A stretch of 35,940 bases of DNA, taken from Candidatus Zixiibacteriota bacterium (lineage in GTDB: Bacteria; Zixibacteria; MSB-5A5; GN15; FEB-12). Position 1 is the first letter of the stretch. Each line of letters begins with the position of its first letter. The DNA lies in contig JAFGNW010000256.1 of assembly GCA_016926795.1 (NCBI GenBank), positions 1 through 35,940 of the forward strand, given 5' to 3'. The position numbers and the translations under genes are program-made. The notes below the pieces were generated by a model that was not told where the DNA came from, searched no databases, and was given only the letters and a program-made list of their open reading frames with translations. This document shows positions 8,202-17,497 of the stretch, piece by piece.

Positions 8202-9014
8202 TTAAATACCGTTATTGTTGAAAATAAAGTCTCTCAGTCCCTTGATGTAGGTTTGATTTTCCAGATAACCGCGGTCGTTGTGGGAACCCTTCAACTCGAT
8301 AAAAAATTTGGGTTCGCGGGCGGCTTTGTAAAGCTGCCGGCCCATTTCAATCGGAATCAGGTCATCATCGGGCGAATGTGTCACCAGAACCGGGCAGGTG
8401 AGTTTGGCGATCTTGGTTAATGAATCGAACTTGAAGCGCAGCAGAAACTTGACGGGAAAATAAGGAAACAATTTCTGCCCCAGTTCGGCAGCCGAGGTAA
8501 ACGAGGATTCCACCACTACCCCCCCGCATTTAACTTTCGAAGCCAGGTCAATCGCCACCGCCCCGCCCAGCGAACGGCCGAAAAGGATAATATTCTCTGG
8601 GACTATTTTTTTCTCGTTCACCAGCCAGTCATAAGCGGTTCGGGCATCGGCGCAAACGCCCGCCTCGGTCGGTTGGCCATCGGAACGCCCGTACCCTCGA
8701 TAATCGAACAGCAATATATTGACTTCGAAAGTTTTCAAGAGCTGTATCGTCTCCAGCCGATGGGAAATATTCCCGGCGTTGCCGTGACAGAATAAAATCG
8801 TCTTGCGACCGGGATTGCCCGGAAAATACCAGGCGTTAATCTTCTCTCCCGGAACGACTTCAATATAAACATCTTCGCTCGTCAGGTTCAATTGTTCGGG
8901 CGCGACTACCAGCTCTTTCATGGGAATAAACACCATCCGACCCTGGTTAAAATAGAGGTAGATACCGAACGCCGCAAAAACACCGATCAGGATAAAAAAG
9001 AGCCAGACTATCAT
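8202..9014 (-). CDS. Membrane-anchored alpha/beta hydrolase (ABHD13/Bem46-like)
   Basis: The protein has 270 aa from ATG 9014, which has AGGTGAG ten bases upstream; a GTG at 9029 would add five residues but would sit on that site. A single N-terminal TM helix is followed by an alpha/beta hydrolase domain: oxyanion motif CHGNAGN, FDYRGYGRSDG, nucleophile elbow GRSLGG (Ser at about residue 148), acid in HSPDDDLIP and the catalytic His in GSHND. This set is typical of the Bem46/ABHD13/YfhR group of serine hydrolases whose substrates are mostly unknown. It follows guaA with a gap of about 75 bp and may be the last gene of the lpx operon. Hydrolase fold certain; substrate unknown. Confidence 0.87.
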   Translation of the reverse strand: MIVWLFFILIGVFAAFGIYLYFNQGRMVFIPMKELVVAPEQLNLTSEDVYIEVVPGEKINAWYFPGNPGRKTILFCHGNAGNISHRLETIQLLKTFEVNILLFDYRGYGRSDGQPTEAGVCADARTAYDWLVNEKKIVPENIILFGRSLGGAVAIDLASKVKCGGVVVESSFTSAAELGQKLFPYFPVKFLLRFKFDSLTKIAKLTCPVLVTHSPDDDLIPIEMGRQLYKAAREPKFFIELKGSHNDRGYLENQTYIKGLRDFIFNNNGI

Positions 9015-9089
9015 TTTGAAAATGCTCACCTTTCACAACCCGTATTGGTTATACGCGAAAAAATTTACAAAGTACCCGACACCGCCGGT

Positions 9090-10625
9090 TTATTCCCATT
9101 CGATGGTGGCGGGCGGTTTGGAGGAAATATCGTAAGTAACCCGGTTGACCCCCTTGACATTGCGAATAATGCGGTTAGCGATATAAGCCAGGATATCGGG
9201 GTCGATGCGCGCCCAGTCGGCGGTCATGGCATCGACCGAGGTCACCGCCCGCAGGGCTACGACATTCTCGTAGGTTCTTTCGTCGCCCATTACCCCGACC
9301 GTCTTAACCGGCAACAGGACGGCGAAGGCCTGCCAGATTTCATCGTAGAGGTTGTGTTTGTGAAGCTCCTCGATAAAGATGGCATCCACCTCGCGCAGCA
9401 GATTCAGGCGCTCTCTGGAAACGGCGCCCAGAATCCTGACCGCCAGGCCCGGACCGGGAAAGGGATGCCGCCTCACGAATTTCTCCGAGAGACCCAGCGC
9501 CCGACCCAGCGCGCGTACCTCATCCTTGAACAGCTCCCGAAGCGGTTCTATCAGTTTGAGCTTCATCTGTTCTTTGAGGCCGCCGACATTGTGATGTGAT
9601 TTGATTGTCACCGACGGACCTTTGAACGAGACTGACTCGATGACGTCGGGATACAGCGTCCCCTGACCGAGAAAATCAATCCGGCCGATTTTCTCCGCCT
9701 CAGCCTCGAATACGTCGATGAAGGTATTGCCGATAATTTTTCTTTTTTTCTCCGGGTCTTCTACTCCCGCCAGGCGTTCCAGAAACAGCTCCGCGGCGTC
9801 GACCTTGTGCAGGTTTATCCCCAGCGACTCGAGCATCTCGCCGACCTCGACAAACTCGTTTTTGCGCAGCACCCCGTTATCCACAAAAACCGCATGGAGA
9901 TTATCACCGATGGCGCGGTTCAACAGCATAGCGGCTACCGAGGAATCGACCCCGCCGGAAATACCCAGCAAAACCCGGCCGTCCCCGACCCGGTTCCTGA
10001 TTTTACCGATAGCTTCGTCGATGAACGACTCGGTCGTCCAGTCCCCCTTCAGGCCGCACACCTTGAACAGGAAGTTGTGCAGAATCTTTTCCCCCTCGAC
10101 CGTGTGATGCACTTCGGGATGGAACTGCAGGCCGTACACCTTTTTCTTCTCGTCGGCGATAGCCGCCACTTTTAACGAGTCGGTCGAGCCGACCACCCGA
10201 AAACCATCGGGTAGTTTGACAATTGAGTCACCGTGAGACATCCACACCCGGTTTTCGGGAGTTACCCCTGTGAACAACAAACCATCATCCACTACTCGAA
10301 AAGTCGAGGCGCCGTACTCCCGGTTAGTGCTTTTAACCAGCTCGCCGCCGTAATACTCCGCCAGTAGCTGCATACCGTAACAAACGCCCAGTATCGGCTG
10401 CGGCTGCTCGTAAAAGGAAGGGTCAAGGCGGGGCGAATCGGGGTCGGCCAGCGAAGCCGGGCCGCCGGACAAAATATAACCGGAGACGTTTCTATCCGCA
10501 TAAGCGTTCAAATCGACATTGCAGGGTACAATTTCGCAATAAACGTTGGCTTCCCTCACCCGGCGGGCAATCAACTGGGTATACTGCGAACCGAAATCAA
10601 GTATCAAAATCATCTCATGCGACAT
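9090..10625 (-). CDS. guaA: GMP synthase (glutamine-hydrolysing)
   Basis: The protein has 511 aa, the normal length for single-chain GuaA. It converts XMP to GMP with ATP and glutamine in the cytoplasm. The class I glutamine amidotransferase domain has nucleophile Cys82 (GVCYGMQ) with His169 and Glu171 (QFHPEV); the ATP pyrophosphatase P-loop is SGGVDSS at 223-229; the C-terminal dimerisation domain contains [10 protein letters not shown] and ends PPATIEWE, the conserved GuaA terminus. The ATG at 10625 has GAAGG inside the last codons of nadB, so translation is probably coupled. guaB is not in view. Placement in an lpx operon is unusual, but the gene looks intact. Confidence 0.98.
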   Translation of the reverse strand: MSHEMILILDFGSQYTQLIARRVREANVYCEIVPCNVDLNAYADRNVSGYILSGGPASLADPDSPRLDPSFYEQPQPILGVCYGMQLLAEYYGGELVKSTNREYGASTFRVVDDGLLFTGVTPENRVWMSHGDSIVKLPDGFRVVGSTDSLKVAAIADEKKKVYGLQFHPEVHHTVEGEKILHNFLFKVCGLKGDWTTESFIDEAIGKIRNRVGDGRVLLGISGGVDSSVAAMLLNRAIGDNLHAVFVDNGVLRKNEFVEVGEMLESLGINLHKVDAAELFLERLAGVEDPEKKRKIIGNTFIDVFEAEAEKIGRIDFLGQGTLYPDVIESVSFKGPSVTIKSHHNVGGLKEQMKLKLIEPLRELFKDEVRALGRALGLSEKFVRRHPFPGPGLAVRILGAVSRERLNLLREVDAIFIEELHKHNLYDEIWQAFAVLLPVKTVGVMGDERTYENVVALRAVTSVDAMTADWARIDPDILAYIANRIIRNVKGVNRVTYDISSKPPATIEWE

Positions 10626-10630
10626 GGTAG

Positions 10631-12235
10631 TTACCTTCTCTCTTCCCTGGATAGGCCGGGGATAACGGTGTCGTGTAAAAAGCTGTCATCCGTTTCCTTG
10701 TTGTCTTCAAGATAATGCAGACCGCGTGACTCGAACCGGGATATCGCCGACCTTATTATAAGTTCCGCCACCGTGGCGATATTGCGCAGTTCCACCACCT
10801 GGAAAGTCGCCGGGGTGGCGAAATAATACTGCTCCACGGCGTTTTTTATCTGGGTAACTTTCTCCAGAGCCAGATTCAAGCGCTCTCTGGTACGGACGAT
10901 GCCGACGAAGTCCGACATGACCCGGGTTAACTGATGCCGGTCGTGAGCGATGACAATTTTCTCTCGCGGGTATTCCAGGGTGGAATAGAGGACGTTGTCC
11001 ACCGGCACCTCGGCGGGGAACTGAACCTGCTTGAAAAAGTCATAGGATTTCAGGGCGGCGGCTTTCGATACCACCACCGCCTCAAGAAGCGAGTTGGAGG
11101 CCAGGCGGTTGGCGCCGTGCATCCCGGTCATAGCCACCTCCCCGGCCACATACAGGCCGGGCAGCGAGGTCTCGCCGTGGATATTGCTGAGTACGCCGCC
11201 GCAAGAATAATGGGCGGCGGGTACTACCGGAATCGAACGCTTGGTGATATCATATCCGTATTTCAAGCAGTTGCGGTATATGTTGGGGAAACGTTTTTTA
11301 ATGAAACTTTCTTCGCGGTGGCTGATGGTTAACAGAACATATTCTTCGCCGCTCTCTTTCAGTTCCCGGTCGATGGCCCGGGCCACTATATCCCGCGGGG
11401 CCAGGTCTTTCAGTTCATGGTTATCCATAATAAACCGACCGTCAACCGATTTAAGCCGCGCTCCCTCCCCGCGCACCGCCTCGGAAATCAAGAACGGCCT
11501 GCGTCCCGGACTGTACAGGGTGGTGGGGTGAAACTGGATAAACTCGAGGTTGGCTACCGCCACCCCGGCTCGGAAGGCAATCGCCACGCCGTCACCGGTG
11601 GCGATCAAAGGATTGGAGGTATGGAAATAAACCTGCCCCAACCCGCCTGAGGCCAGCATCGTAACCGGCGCGTAAAAAGAACTGAAATCCCGCTCTCTTT
11701 CACAGAAGACAAACGCCCCGGCGCAGCAATCCCTGCCGTCGGAAGTATAGGTTATCAAATCCAGGACCATGTGGTCCCGATAAATATCGATATTATTTTT
11801 ATAAGACCGGCAGGCCTTGATAAGCGCCCGCTCGATTTCCCGACCGGTTAAATCGGAGGCATGTACTACTCGCTTGGCCGAATGCCCCCCTTCCCGACCC
11901 AGGTCAAACTCACCGTCGACTTTGGTGAAACGCACCCCGTAATCCATCAGTTCTTTGATGGCCCCCGGCCCGTTCTCGACGACATCCTCGACGACATCCC
12001 GATGGCACAGACCGCAGCCGACTTTCAGGGTATCGTCAACGTGCTTTTCGAACGAATCGTTTTTATCGAACACGGCGGCGATGCCCCCCTGAGCCCGGTT
12101 GGTATTGGTATTGCTCTCGTCTTTTTTGGTTAAAATGGCGATTTTTACATCGGGATCTTTTTCAACCAGTTGCAATGCGTAAAAAAGACCGGCTATGCCG
12201 GTGCCTATCACCAGGAAATCATAACGACGGTCCAT
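10631..12235 (-). CDS. nadB: L-aspartate oxidase
   Basis: The protein has 534 aa. This flavoenzyme makes iminoaspartate from L-aspartate for de novo NAD synthesis (partner NadA, absent here). It shows an N-terminal FAD-binding GTGIAG motif (11-16), the flavoprotein-family segment [21 protein letters not shown], the active-site region [10 protein letters not shown], and the [17 protein letters not shown] block shared with succinate dehydrogenase/fumarate reductase flavoproteins. The NadB identity, as opposed to SdhA or FrdA, rests on length, the lack of the SdhA covalent-FAD histidine context, and the [18 protein letters not shown] region. Its ATG overlaps the lpxK stop (TGATG), and guaA follows after five bases. 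Confidence 0.95.
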   Translation of the reverse strand: MDRRYDFLVIGTGIAGLFYALQLVEKDPDVKIAILTKKDESNTNTNRAQGGIAAVFDKNDSFEKHVDDTLKVGCGLCHRDVVEDVVENGPGAIKELMDYGVRFTKVDGEFDLGREGGHSAKRVVHASDLTGREIERALIKACRSYKNNIDIYRDHMVLDLITYTSDGRDCCAGAFVFCERERDFSSFYAPVTMLASGGLGQVYFHTSNPLIATGDGVAIAFRAGVAVANLEFIQFHPTTLYSPGRRPFLISEAVRGEGARLKSVDGRFIMDNHELKDLAPRDIVARAIDRELKESGEEYVLLTISHREESFIKKRFPNIYRNCLKYGYDITKRSIPVVPAAHYSCGGVLSNIHGETSLPGLYVAGEVAMTGMHGANRLASNSLLEAVVVSKAAALKSYDFFKQVQFPAEVPVDNVLYSTLEYPREKIVIAHDRHQLTRVMSDFVGIVRTRERLNLALEKVTQIKNAVEQYYFATPATFQVVELRNIATVAELIIRSAISRFESRGLHYLEDNKETDDSFLHDTVIPGLSREERR

Positions 12236-13320
12236 CAGGTCTCCCGCCTTTTTAAATTGAGCTTAGACATAATACCTTCCATTAACTTTTCTTCCCCCGG
12301 GTCCAGGTCTACCGAAAGAGTAAGATAATATATTTCCCGGTCAAAATCAAAATTTCCCAGCTTGACCCAATCCTTGCTGGTGGTGACGATTACATCCGAA
12401 TCCAGTTCCTCGACCAGAGTCTTGATTTCTTCCAGGACGGTCTGGTCGTATTGCTGGTGGTCCGATAGTTCCCAGGCATAGTCGAGGTCGCCCGACAGAG
12501 CGAACACCTGTTTTCTCAGCGCCTGAAAATTGCCCACTCCGGCAAAAAGGAAAACCGACTTGTCCTCGAGGTATTTGACCGACAGGGTCTGTTCGCGGCC
12601 GACCAAATCGGTAGCCGTGAATTTGGCATTATAAAAATCTCCTCCGGGATGTACTTTTTGCAGACGTTTCATCAAGAGGTTCAAGTCCCGGGCGAACTTG
12701 GAGCGGGTGACCACCACAATGTCCGCCCGCCGGATAGCCCTAATCGGCTCGCGCAGGATACCGTATGGAAACGGTTTGAGAAATTTATCTTTAACCCCGG
12801 CGTCATAGGTAACCAGGTTGATATCGCGCGCCAGAGCAAAATGCTGAAAGCCGTCGTCAACGATGATAACATCGACCTCCTTCATCCCGGCCAGTTTTTT
12901 CGCCGCTAGAGCTTTGGATTCGTCAACGGCGAAAACCGCCTCCGGCAAATCATTGGCCAGAAGCATTACTTCATCCCCGGTCTGGTTGACATTCATCTTC
13001 TGGACCCGGTAGCCCGGTTCTACAAAGGATATTCTTTCCGGCCGGCCGTATCCCGAGGAGACGATACCTACCCGGATTTCCTCGTTCAATAAGTATCGGG
13101 CGATAAAAGCCACCATCGGGGTTTTGCCCGAACCGCCAACCACGATATTTCCCACCGAGAGTACCGGCACGTCTAATTTAAGGGGCGCTCCCGAACCGAT
13201 TTTCTTGAGGAAAAACAGGAAACGATGCGCCAGCGACATCAGCCAGAGAAAAAAAGCAGCCAGACGCCAGAACGACACCCCTTCACTTCGGATAATTTTT
13301 TTCCAGATTTCTTCAAGCAT
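12235..13320 (-). CDS. lpxK: Tetraacyldisaccharide 4'-kinase
   Basis: The protein has 361 aa. LpxK phosphorylates the 4' position of the lipid A disaccharide at the inner face of the cytoplasmic membrane. The start is ATG 13320, overlapping the end of waaA by eight bases (ATGCTTGA), with GGAG upstream; the open frame reaches further but inside waaA. The N-terminus has a membrane-associating hydrophobic helix (FWRLAAFFLWLMSL), then the P-loop GNIVVGGSGKTP (GGSGKT at 62-67) and the second family motif DDGFQH. Its stop overlaps the nadB start. All sequence hallmarks of the family are present. Confidence 0.95.
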   Translation of the reverse strand: MLEEIWKKIIRSEGVSFWRLAAFFLWLMSLAHRFLFFLKKIGSGAPLKLDVPVLSVGNIVVGGSGKTPMVAFIARYLLNEEIRVGIVSSGYGRPERISFVEPGYRVQKMNVNQTGDEVMLLANDLPEAVFAVDESKALAAKKLAGMKEVDVIIVDDGFQHFALARDINLVTYDAGVKDKFLKPFPYGILREPIRAIRRADIVVVTRSKFARDLNLLMKRLQKVHPGGDFYNAKFTATDLVGREQTLSVKYLEDKSVFLFAGVGNFQALRKQVFALSGDLDYAWELSDHQQYDQTVLEEIKTLVEELDSDVIVTTSKDWVKLGNFDFDREIYYLTLSVDLDPGEEKLMEGIMSKLNLKRRET

Positions 13321-14584
13321 AACCCGTTCGCTCCAGAATATAACGGCCGATTTGAGATGTGGCCGACTTTTGGATATCGGCCTCGGTTTTGACGGCAAAA
13401 CTCAGATGACCCAGACAAACCTCCTCGATGACCCTTTCCAACTCTACTACCGAATTTACCCTGTCGCCATATTGACCGGCTTCGATATACTCGGCTGCCT
13501 CCCGGACATTTTCGAGGGAGGAGCCGTACACAACCGGTGTCCCGGCCCAGACCGGCTCCAGCAGGTTGTGACCACCTATCGGAACCATCGTTCCCCCCAC
13601 AAAAGCCAGGTCCGCCGCCAAGTAAAATTCGTTTAAAAGACCCATCCGGTCAATAAGGATGAAAGATGCCCGGTCATGGTCGTTCGACGCCTTGCCAAAA
13701 CCGGTCAGTGACCTGCCGTCGTATATATTATAAGAAACATCAAGCCTTTCCAAAAGAGCTTTTATTTCTACCAGTCTTTCCAGATGACGGGGCGCCAGCA
13801 CAAAGGCAAGGTTCCTGTATTTCGGTTTTAATCGTCGGTAAATATCAACCAGCATCGCTTCCTCACCCGGCCTTGTGGAACCGGCCACCAGCACGAAGTC
13901 ATCGCGCTTCAGTCCGATTCGCTCCCGGATGTGAATAATCTTCTCTTCCGAACGGTCCGGCAGGGGGGCGTCGAATTTCATATCTCCGGCGGTGACAGCC
14001 CGGTTTTCATCAATATCGAAATACAAATACCGATTCCGGTCCTCGACTGTTTTGAAAAAGAACCGTTCATATTTTCTGAGCAACCGGCCAAAAGAAGCCT
14101 TGAACAGCTTATATTTTTTGAAAGACTTTTCCGACATGCGACCGTTTATCAAGACCAGGGGGATTTTTCTTGATGAAGCTTCACTTATCAGGTTGGGCCA
14201 GATTTCGGTCTCTGCGATTACAATCATTTCCGGTCGTAATCGGTCGAGGGTTCTTTTTATAAGCGACGGAACATCAAACGGGAAAAAAGCCACGGTCACC
14301 CTGTCACCTATGGTTGAAACCGCTGTTTTATAACCGGTCCGGGTCATTACTGTAAGGAAAATACTCAGGTCGGGCTTTATATCGAGCAGGTATTCGACCA
14401 GGAACCCGATAATCCTGACCTCCCCTACCGAGGCGGCGTGAAACCAGAGATTTTCAGCCGCGAGACCTTTCAATAAAGCCAGCCTTCCCCGCCACAGCGG
14501 GTCGCCGGCGGCTGCCTTGAGACGACCGTAGGGATATACCGCGCAAAAAACCAGAAAACCGATTATTTTATAAATAAACATCAT
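13313..14584 (-). CDS. waaA: 3-deoxy-D-manno-octulosonic acid (Kdo) transferase
   Basis: The protein has 423 aa, normal for WaaA/KdtA (glycosyltransferase family 30). It transfers Kdo from CMP-Kdo to lipid IVA at the inner membrane. An N-terminal membrane anchor (FIYKIIGFLVFCAVYPYG) is followed by the conserved acceptor-side motif WFHAASVGEV; the C-terminal half has VLVAGSTRPGEE and the nucleotide-binding VPIGGHNLLEP. Whether it is mono- or bifunctional cannot be told. Two adjacent ATGs (14584 and 14581) overlap the lpxB stop, so either gives coupled translation. The order lpxB-waaA-lpxK makes a compact lipid A/Kdo cassette. Confidence 0.95.
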   Translation of the reverse strand: MMFIYKIIGFLVFCAVYPYGRLKAAAGDPLWRGRLALLKGLAAENLWFHAASVGEVRIIGFLVEYLLDIKPDLSIFLTVMTRTGYKTAVSTIGDRVTVAFFPFDVPSLIKRTLDRLRPEMIVIAETEIWPNLISEASSRKIPLVLINGRMSEKSFKKYKLFKASFGRLLRKYERFFFKTVEDRNRYLYFDIDENRAVTAGDMKFDAPLPDRSEEKIIHIRERIGLKRDDFVLVAGSTRPGEEAMLVDIYRRLKPKYRNLAFVLAPRHLERLVEIKALLERLDVSYNIYDGRSLTGFGKASNDHDRASFILIDRMGLLNEFYLAADLAFVGGTMVPIGGHNLLEPVWAGTPVVYGSSLENVREAAEYIEAGQYGDRVNSVVELERVIEEVCLGHLSFAVKTEADIQKSATSQIGRYILERTGYA

Positions 14585-15681
14585 AAATATTCATTGATAA
14601 TAACGGCTGTCCGCTGTGACGCACCCGGTCCGCCCAGAATATCCGTCGTGCGGTCCAGTTTTTGTTTTACCCGTTCGGTATAAGCTGTATCGGTCAGGTA
14701 TTTTTCCAGCGCGGCAGCCATTTTTTCCGGATTGGCTTCACCCTGAATAAGTTCCGGGACAACTTTTTCACCCTGGACCAGGTTAACCAGCCCGATCATA
14801 TCCAGCTTAACCAGACGGCGGGCAATGTGGTAGGTGATAAAGCCGGTTTTATACACCACTACCATCGGCCGCCCGATTATGCCCGTTTCCAGTGTAGCTG
14901 TGCCCGACGAGGTCAGCACGAGTTGACTTTCATAAATAGTTCGGCGCGAATCGTCGTAAGACAAACCGATGTTTTCGTAATCCTGCAATACTGATTCATA
15001 ATCATAACCGTCTTTCACCCCGGCGACTACCGCTTTTATATCGTATTTTTCACGAAGCAGACGGACGGCTTCAAGCATCGGGCGCAACATGCGGGCGATT
15101 TCCTGAGGCCGGGAACCGGGCATAAGAGCAACCTGATTATTCCCCGGCAGGGGTGATTTTATATATTCTCTTGAAATATCATCGAGCAGATAATGCCCGA
15201 CAAATTCTCTCGCCACCTCGCTCTCACAATAAACAGACTCTTCGAAGGGTAATATATACAGCATCAAATTAACCAGGCGGTCGATTTGTTTTATCCGGCC
15301 CTTTCCCCAGGCCCAGATTTGAGGCGAAATGTAATAAATGACGGGGATGCCCAGAGGTTTAATTTTTTTTGCCAGGCGCAGGTTAAAACCGGGATAATCG
15401 ACCAGAAGCACGAACGCAGGTCGTCGGCTCTTAATTTCGGTCATACATCTATAGAAAAGTTTGCGAAAGAAAAAATAGCGACGGGCTACTTCCCAGAAGC
15501 CCAGCACCGCCAAATCACCGGGTCGAGCCAGTTGGGTCTGTCCCAGTTTTTTTAACCGGGAGCCGCCGAGACCGAAAAATTCAAGGTCCGGATTAATTTT
15601 TTTCAGGGCGGTGATGAAATGGCCGGCGGCATTGTCTCCCGAGGGGTCCCCCGCTGAAATGAAAAAAACAGGTTTTCCCAT
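14581..15681 (-). CDS. lpxB: Lipid-A-disaccharide synthase
   Basis: The protein has 366 aa (glycosyltransferase family 19). It condenses UDP-2,3-diacylglucosamine with lipid X to form the lipid A disaccharide. Visible family motifs: N-terminal ISAGDPSGD, LVDYPGFN, the strongly conserved YYISPQIWAWG, LMPGSRPQEI and the donor-site SSGTATLE. The ATG at 15681 directly follows the stop of the oxidoreductase gene with no gap (TAAATG), and its own stop overlaps the waaA start, so it is embedded in a translationally coupled block. Confidence 0.96.
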   Translation of the reverse strand: MGKPVFFISAGDPSGDNAAGHFITALKKINPDLEFFGLGGSRLKKLGQTQLARPGDLAVLGFWEVARRYFFFRKLFYRCMTEIKSRRPAFVLLVDYPGFNLRLAKKIKPLGIPVIYYISPQIWAWGKGRIKQIDRLVNLMLYILPFEESVYCESEVAREFVGHYLLDDISREYIKSPLPGNNQVALMPGSRPQEIARMLRPMLEAVRLLREKYDIKAVVAGVKDGYDYESVLQDYENIGLSYDDSRRTIYESQLVLTSSGTATLETGIIGRPMVVVYKTGFITYHIARRLVKLDMIGLVNLVQGEKVVPELIQGEANPEKMAAALEKYLTDTAYTERVKQKLDRTTDILGGPGASQRTAVIINEYL

Positions 15682-16677
15682 TTAAGCCGGTTCCGCCTCC
15701 ATCATGCGCGCGATTGATTGCAAACCGATACGTTCGATTTCCAGAGCTACCCGTAGGGCTTCCGAGGCTTCTTCAAGGGTTACCGCCACCGGAGTATTGT
15801 CGCCCACGGCCTTTAAAAAGGTTTCCAGCTCCAGTCCCAGCATATCCTCACCCGAATCGGTGACTTTTTTATAGACCAGGTGCTTGCCCGACTTGCCCAG
15901 CGGTACCCGCATGCCGTCGAAATCGTTCTCCCCCGCCGCCAGGCGGTAAAGGTCGGCTTGTTTGTTGGCCAGGTCAATCGAGTAATAGCCGGATTTCTGG
16001 AAAATGCGAAGTTTCCGCATGGCGTGCAGGGATATTCTCGAGGCGGTCAGGTTGGCCACCGCGCCGTTCTCGAAGGTCAAGCGGGCGTTGGCGATATCCG
16101 CCTGCTCGGAAACGACCGCAACGGCCGAGGCCTGGATATCGACTATGCGGGACTTGATAAAATGCAACACCAGGTCGATATCGTGAATCATCAAATCCAG
16201 CACTACCGCGACATCGGTACCGCGCGGGTCAAAAGCCGCCAGACGGTGCGCCTCGATAAACGATGGTTTGATATTCAGTTTTTGCAGCGCCATGACCGCC
16301 GGATTGAAACGCTCAATCTGACCCACTGTTATTTTAATATCTTTTTCACCGGCCAGTTCTTTTAATCTGAAAGCTTCTTCGAGATTTGAAGTAACCGGCT
16401 TTTCGATAAGACAATGGATGCCCTGCGGTATTAGATACGCCGCTGTTTCAAAATGAGCCGAGGTTGGAACCACGATGGATACCGCCTCAGCCTTACGGGC
16501 CAGATCTCCCAGGGAATCGAACGTGGTGACTCCGTATTCGGTCGCATATTTTAAAGCTTTATCCCGGTCGATATCATAAAGTCCGACCAGGTGCGATAAG
16601 GACAGCCGGCTGAGCCACCTCAGGTGGTGTCGGCCCAGCGACCCTACCCCCACCACGGCAGTATTTATTTTACGCAT
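15682..16677 (-). CDS. Gfo/Idh/MocA-family oxidoreductase in the lpx operon (GnnA-like by position)
   Basis: The protein has 331 aa. The N-terminal Rossmann domain has GVGSLG (10-15), the family EKP signature is at 92-94 (IEKPVTSN), and the C-terminal alpha/beta domain carries MIHDIDLVLHF, where the His-Asp pair is expected at the active site. The family dehydrogenates sugars, often nucleotide sugars. Position between lpxA and lpxB recalls GnnA, which oxidises the 3-OH of UDP-GlcNAc in bacteria that make amide-linked (2,3-diamino) lipid A; in Acidithiobacillus gnnA and gnnB lie between lpxA and lpxB. No GnnB aminotransferase is present here. It therefore may be GnnA with gnnB elsewhere, or another sugar dehydrogenase. 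Family certain, substrate inferred. Confidence 0.88.
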   Translation of the reverse strand: MRKINTAVVGVGSLGRHHLRWLSRLSLSHLVGLYDIDRDKALKYATEYGVTTFDSLGDLARKAEAVSIVVPTSAHFETAAYLIPQGIHCLIEKPVTSNLEEAFRLKELAGEKDIKITVGQIERFNPAVMALQKLNIKPSFIEAHRLAAFDPRGTDVAVVLDLMIHDIDLVLHFIKSRIVDIQASAVAVVSEQADIANARLTFENGAVANLTASRISLHAMRKLRIFQKSGYYSIDLANKQADLYRLAAGENDFDGMRVPLGKSGKHLVYKKVTDSGEDMLGLELETFLKAVGDNTPVAVTLEEASEALRVALEIERIGLQSIARMMEAEPA

Positions 16678-16700
16678 AATTTATAATATTTCCTGTAATT

Positions 16701-16722
16701 AAAAACCGGCTCAAGGGCCGGT
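16701..16722 (-). terminator. Intrinsic terminator/attenuator between lpxA and the oxidoreductase gene
   Basis: On the minus strand, ACCGGC (16722-16717), a six-base loop, GCCGGT (16710-16705), then a T run (16704-16701) and AATT. It lies just after the lpxA stop in a 46-bp gap, inside an otherwise tightly coupled operon. It probably gives partial termination, so lpxC-fabZ and lpxA would be made in excess over downstream genes. The stem is only six GC-rich pairs. Confidence 0.6.
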
Positions 16723-16723
16723 A

Positions 16724-17497
16724 TTATTTCGTCAAGCCCCGCTCGGATCGCTTTATGAAATCAAAAATAATCTGTATCTCGGGAATAATTTCCATCTCGT
16801 TCTGGATACGTTCGACAGCCTGAGAGGTATTGAGTCCCGAGAAAAAAAGAAATTTGAAGGCATGGTCGAGGGCGTCGATGACCTCTCTGGCGAAACCGCG
16901 CCGTCGCAGGCCGATTTTATTCACTCCCACCACCTTCAAAGGATAGCCGCCCATCAAAGCATAGGGGCAGACATCCTGGGGTACCCGGAAGCCGCCGCCG
17001 ATCATGGCATGGGTACCGATTTTGACAAACTGGTGCACCGGTAATACCCCGCCCAGAATCGCAAAATCGTCGATTTCGATATGCCCGGCCAGATTAACCG
17101 AGTTAGCCAGAATAACGCTATCACCAATATGGCAGTCATGAGCCGTGTGGGAATAAGCCATCAGAAGGCAGTCTTTACCCACCCGGGTTTCCCCGGTAGC
17201 TTTGGTCCCGCGGTTAACGGTAACGTACTCTCTTATAACAGTGTTATCACCGATTATTGCCTTAGTCTCTTCTCCCTCGAATTTCAAGTCCTGGGGTTTG
17301 GTACCGATAACGGCACCGTGTGACACCTGCACATTTTCACCCAGAATCGCTCCGGGAGCCAGCATCACTAAGGAATCGATTCTGGTACCCTTTCCTATTA
17401 CGACATTGTCCTCGATAATGGAAAAGGGGCCGATTACGACATCGTCGGCAATCTCGGCCCGGGGCGAGACTATGGCAGTTTTATGAATTTCACTCAT
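16724..17497 (-). CDS. lpxA: UDP-N-acetylglucosamine acyltransferase
   Basis: The protein has 257 aa, a left-handed parallel beta-helix of hexapeptide repeats in the first 190 residues and a helical C-terminus. It transfers a 3-hydroxyacyl chain from ACP to the 3-position of UDP-GlcNAc (or of the 3-amino sugar), the first step of lipid A synthesis. The catalytic histidine is His120 in SHTAHDC (equivalent to E. coli His125), and QDLKFEGE matches the substrate-binding QDLKYAGE. The segment HAMIGGGFRVPQDV aligns with the region that sets acyl chain length and keeps the GG pair of E. coli. The ATG overlaps the lpxC-fabZ stop (ATGA). Confidence 0.97.
   Translation of the reverse strand: MSEIHKTAIVSPRAEIADDVVIGPFSIIEDNVVIGKGTRIDSLVMLAPGAILGENVQVSHGAVIGTKPQDLKFEGEETKAIIGDNTVIREYVTVNRGTKATGETRVGKDCLLMAYSHTAHDCHIGDSVILANSVNLAGHIEIDDFAILGGVLPVHQFVKIGTHAMIGGGFRVPQDVCPYALMGGYPLKVVGVNKIGLRRRGFAREVIDALDHAFKFLFFSGLNTSQAVERIQNEMEIIPEIQIIFDFIKRSERGLTK

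Noticed and set aside
13321-13398. Upstream extension of lpxK
   Set aside because: It lies within waaA; the overlapping ATG 13320 fits LpxK length and gives translational coupling.
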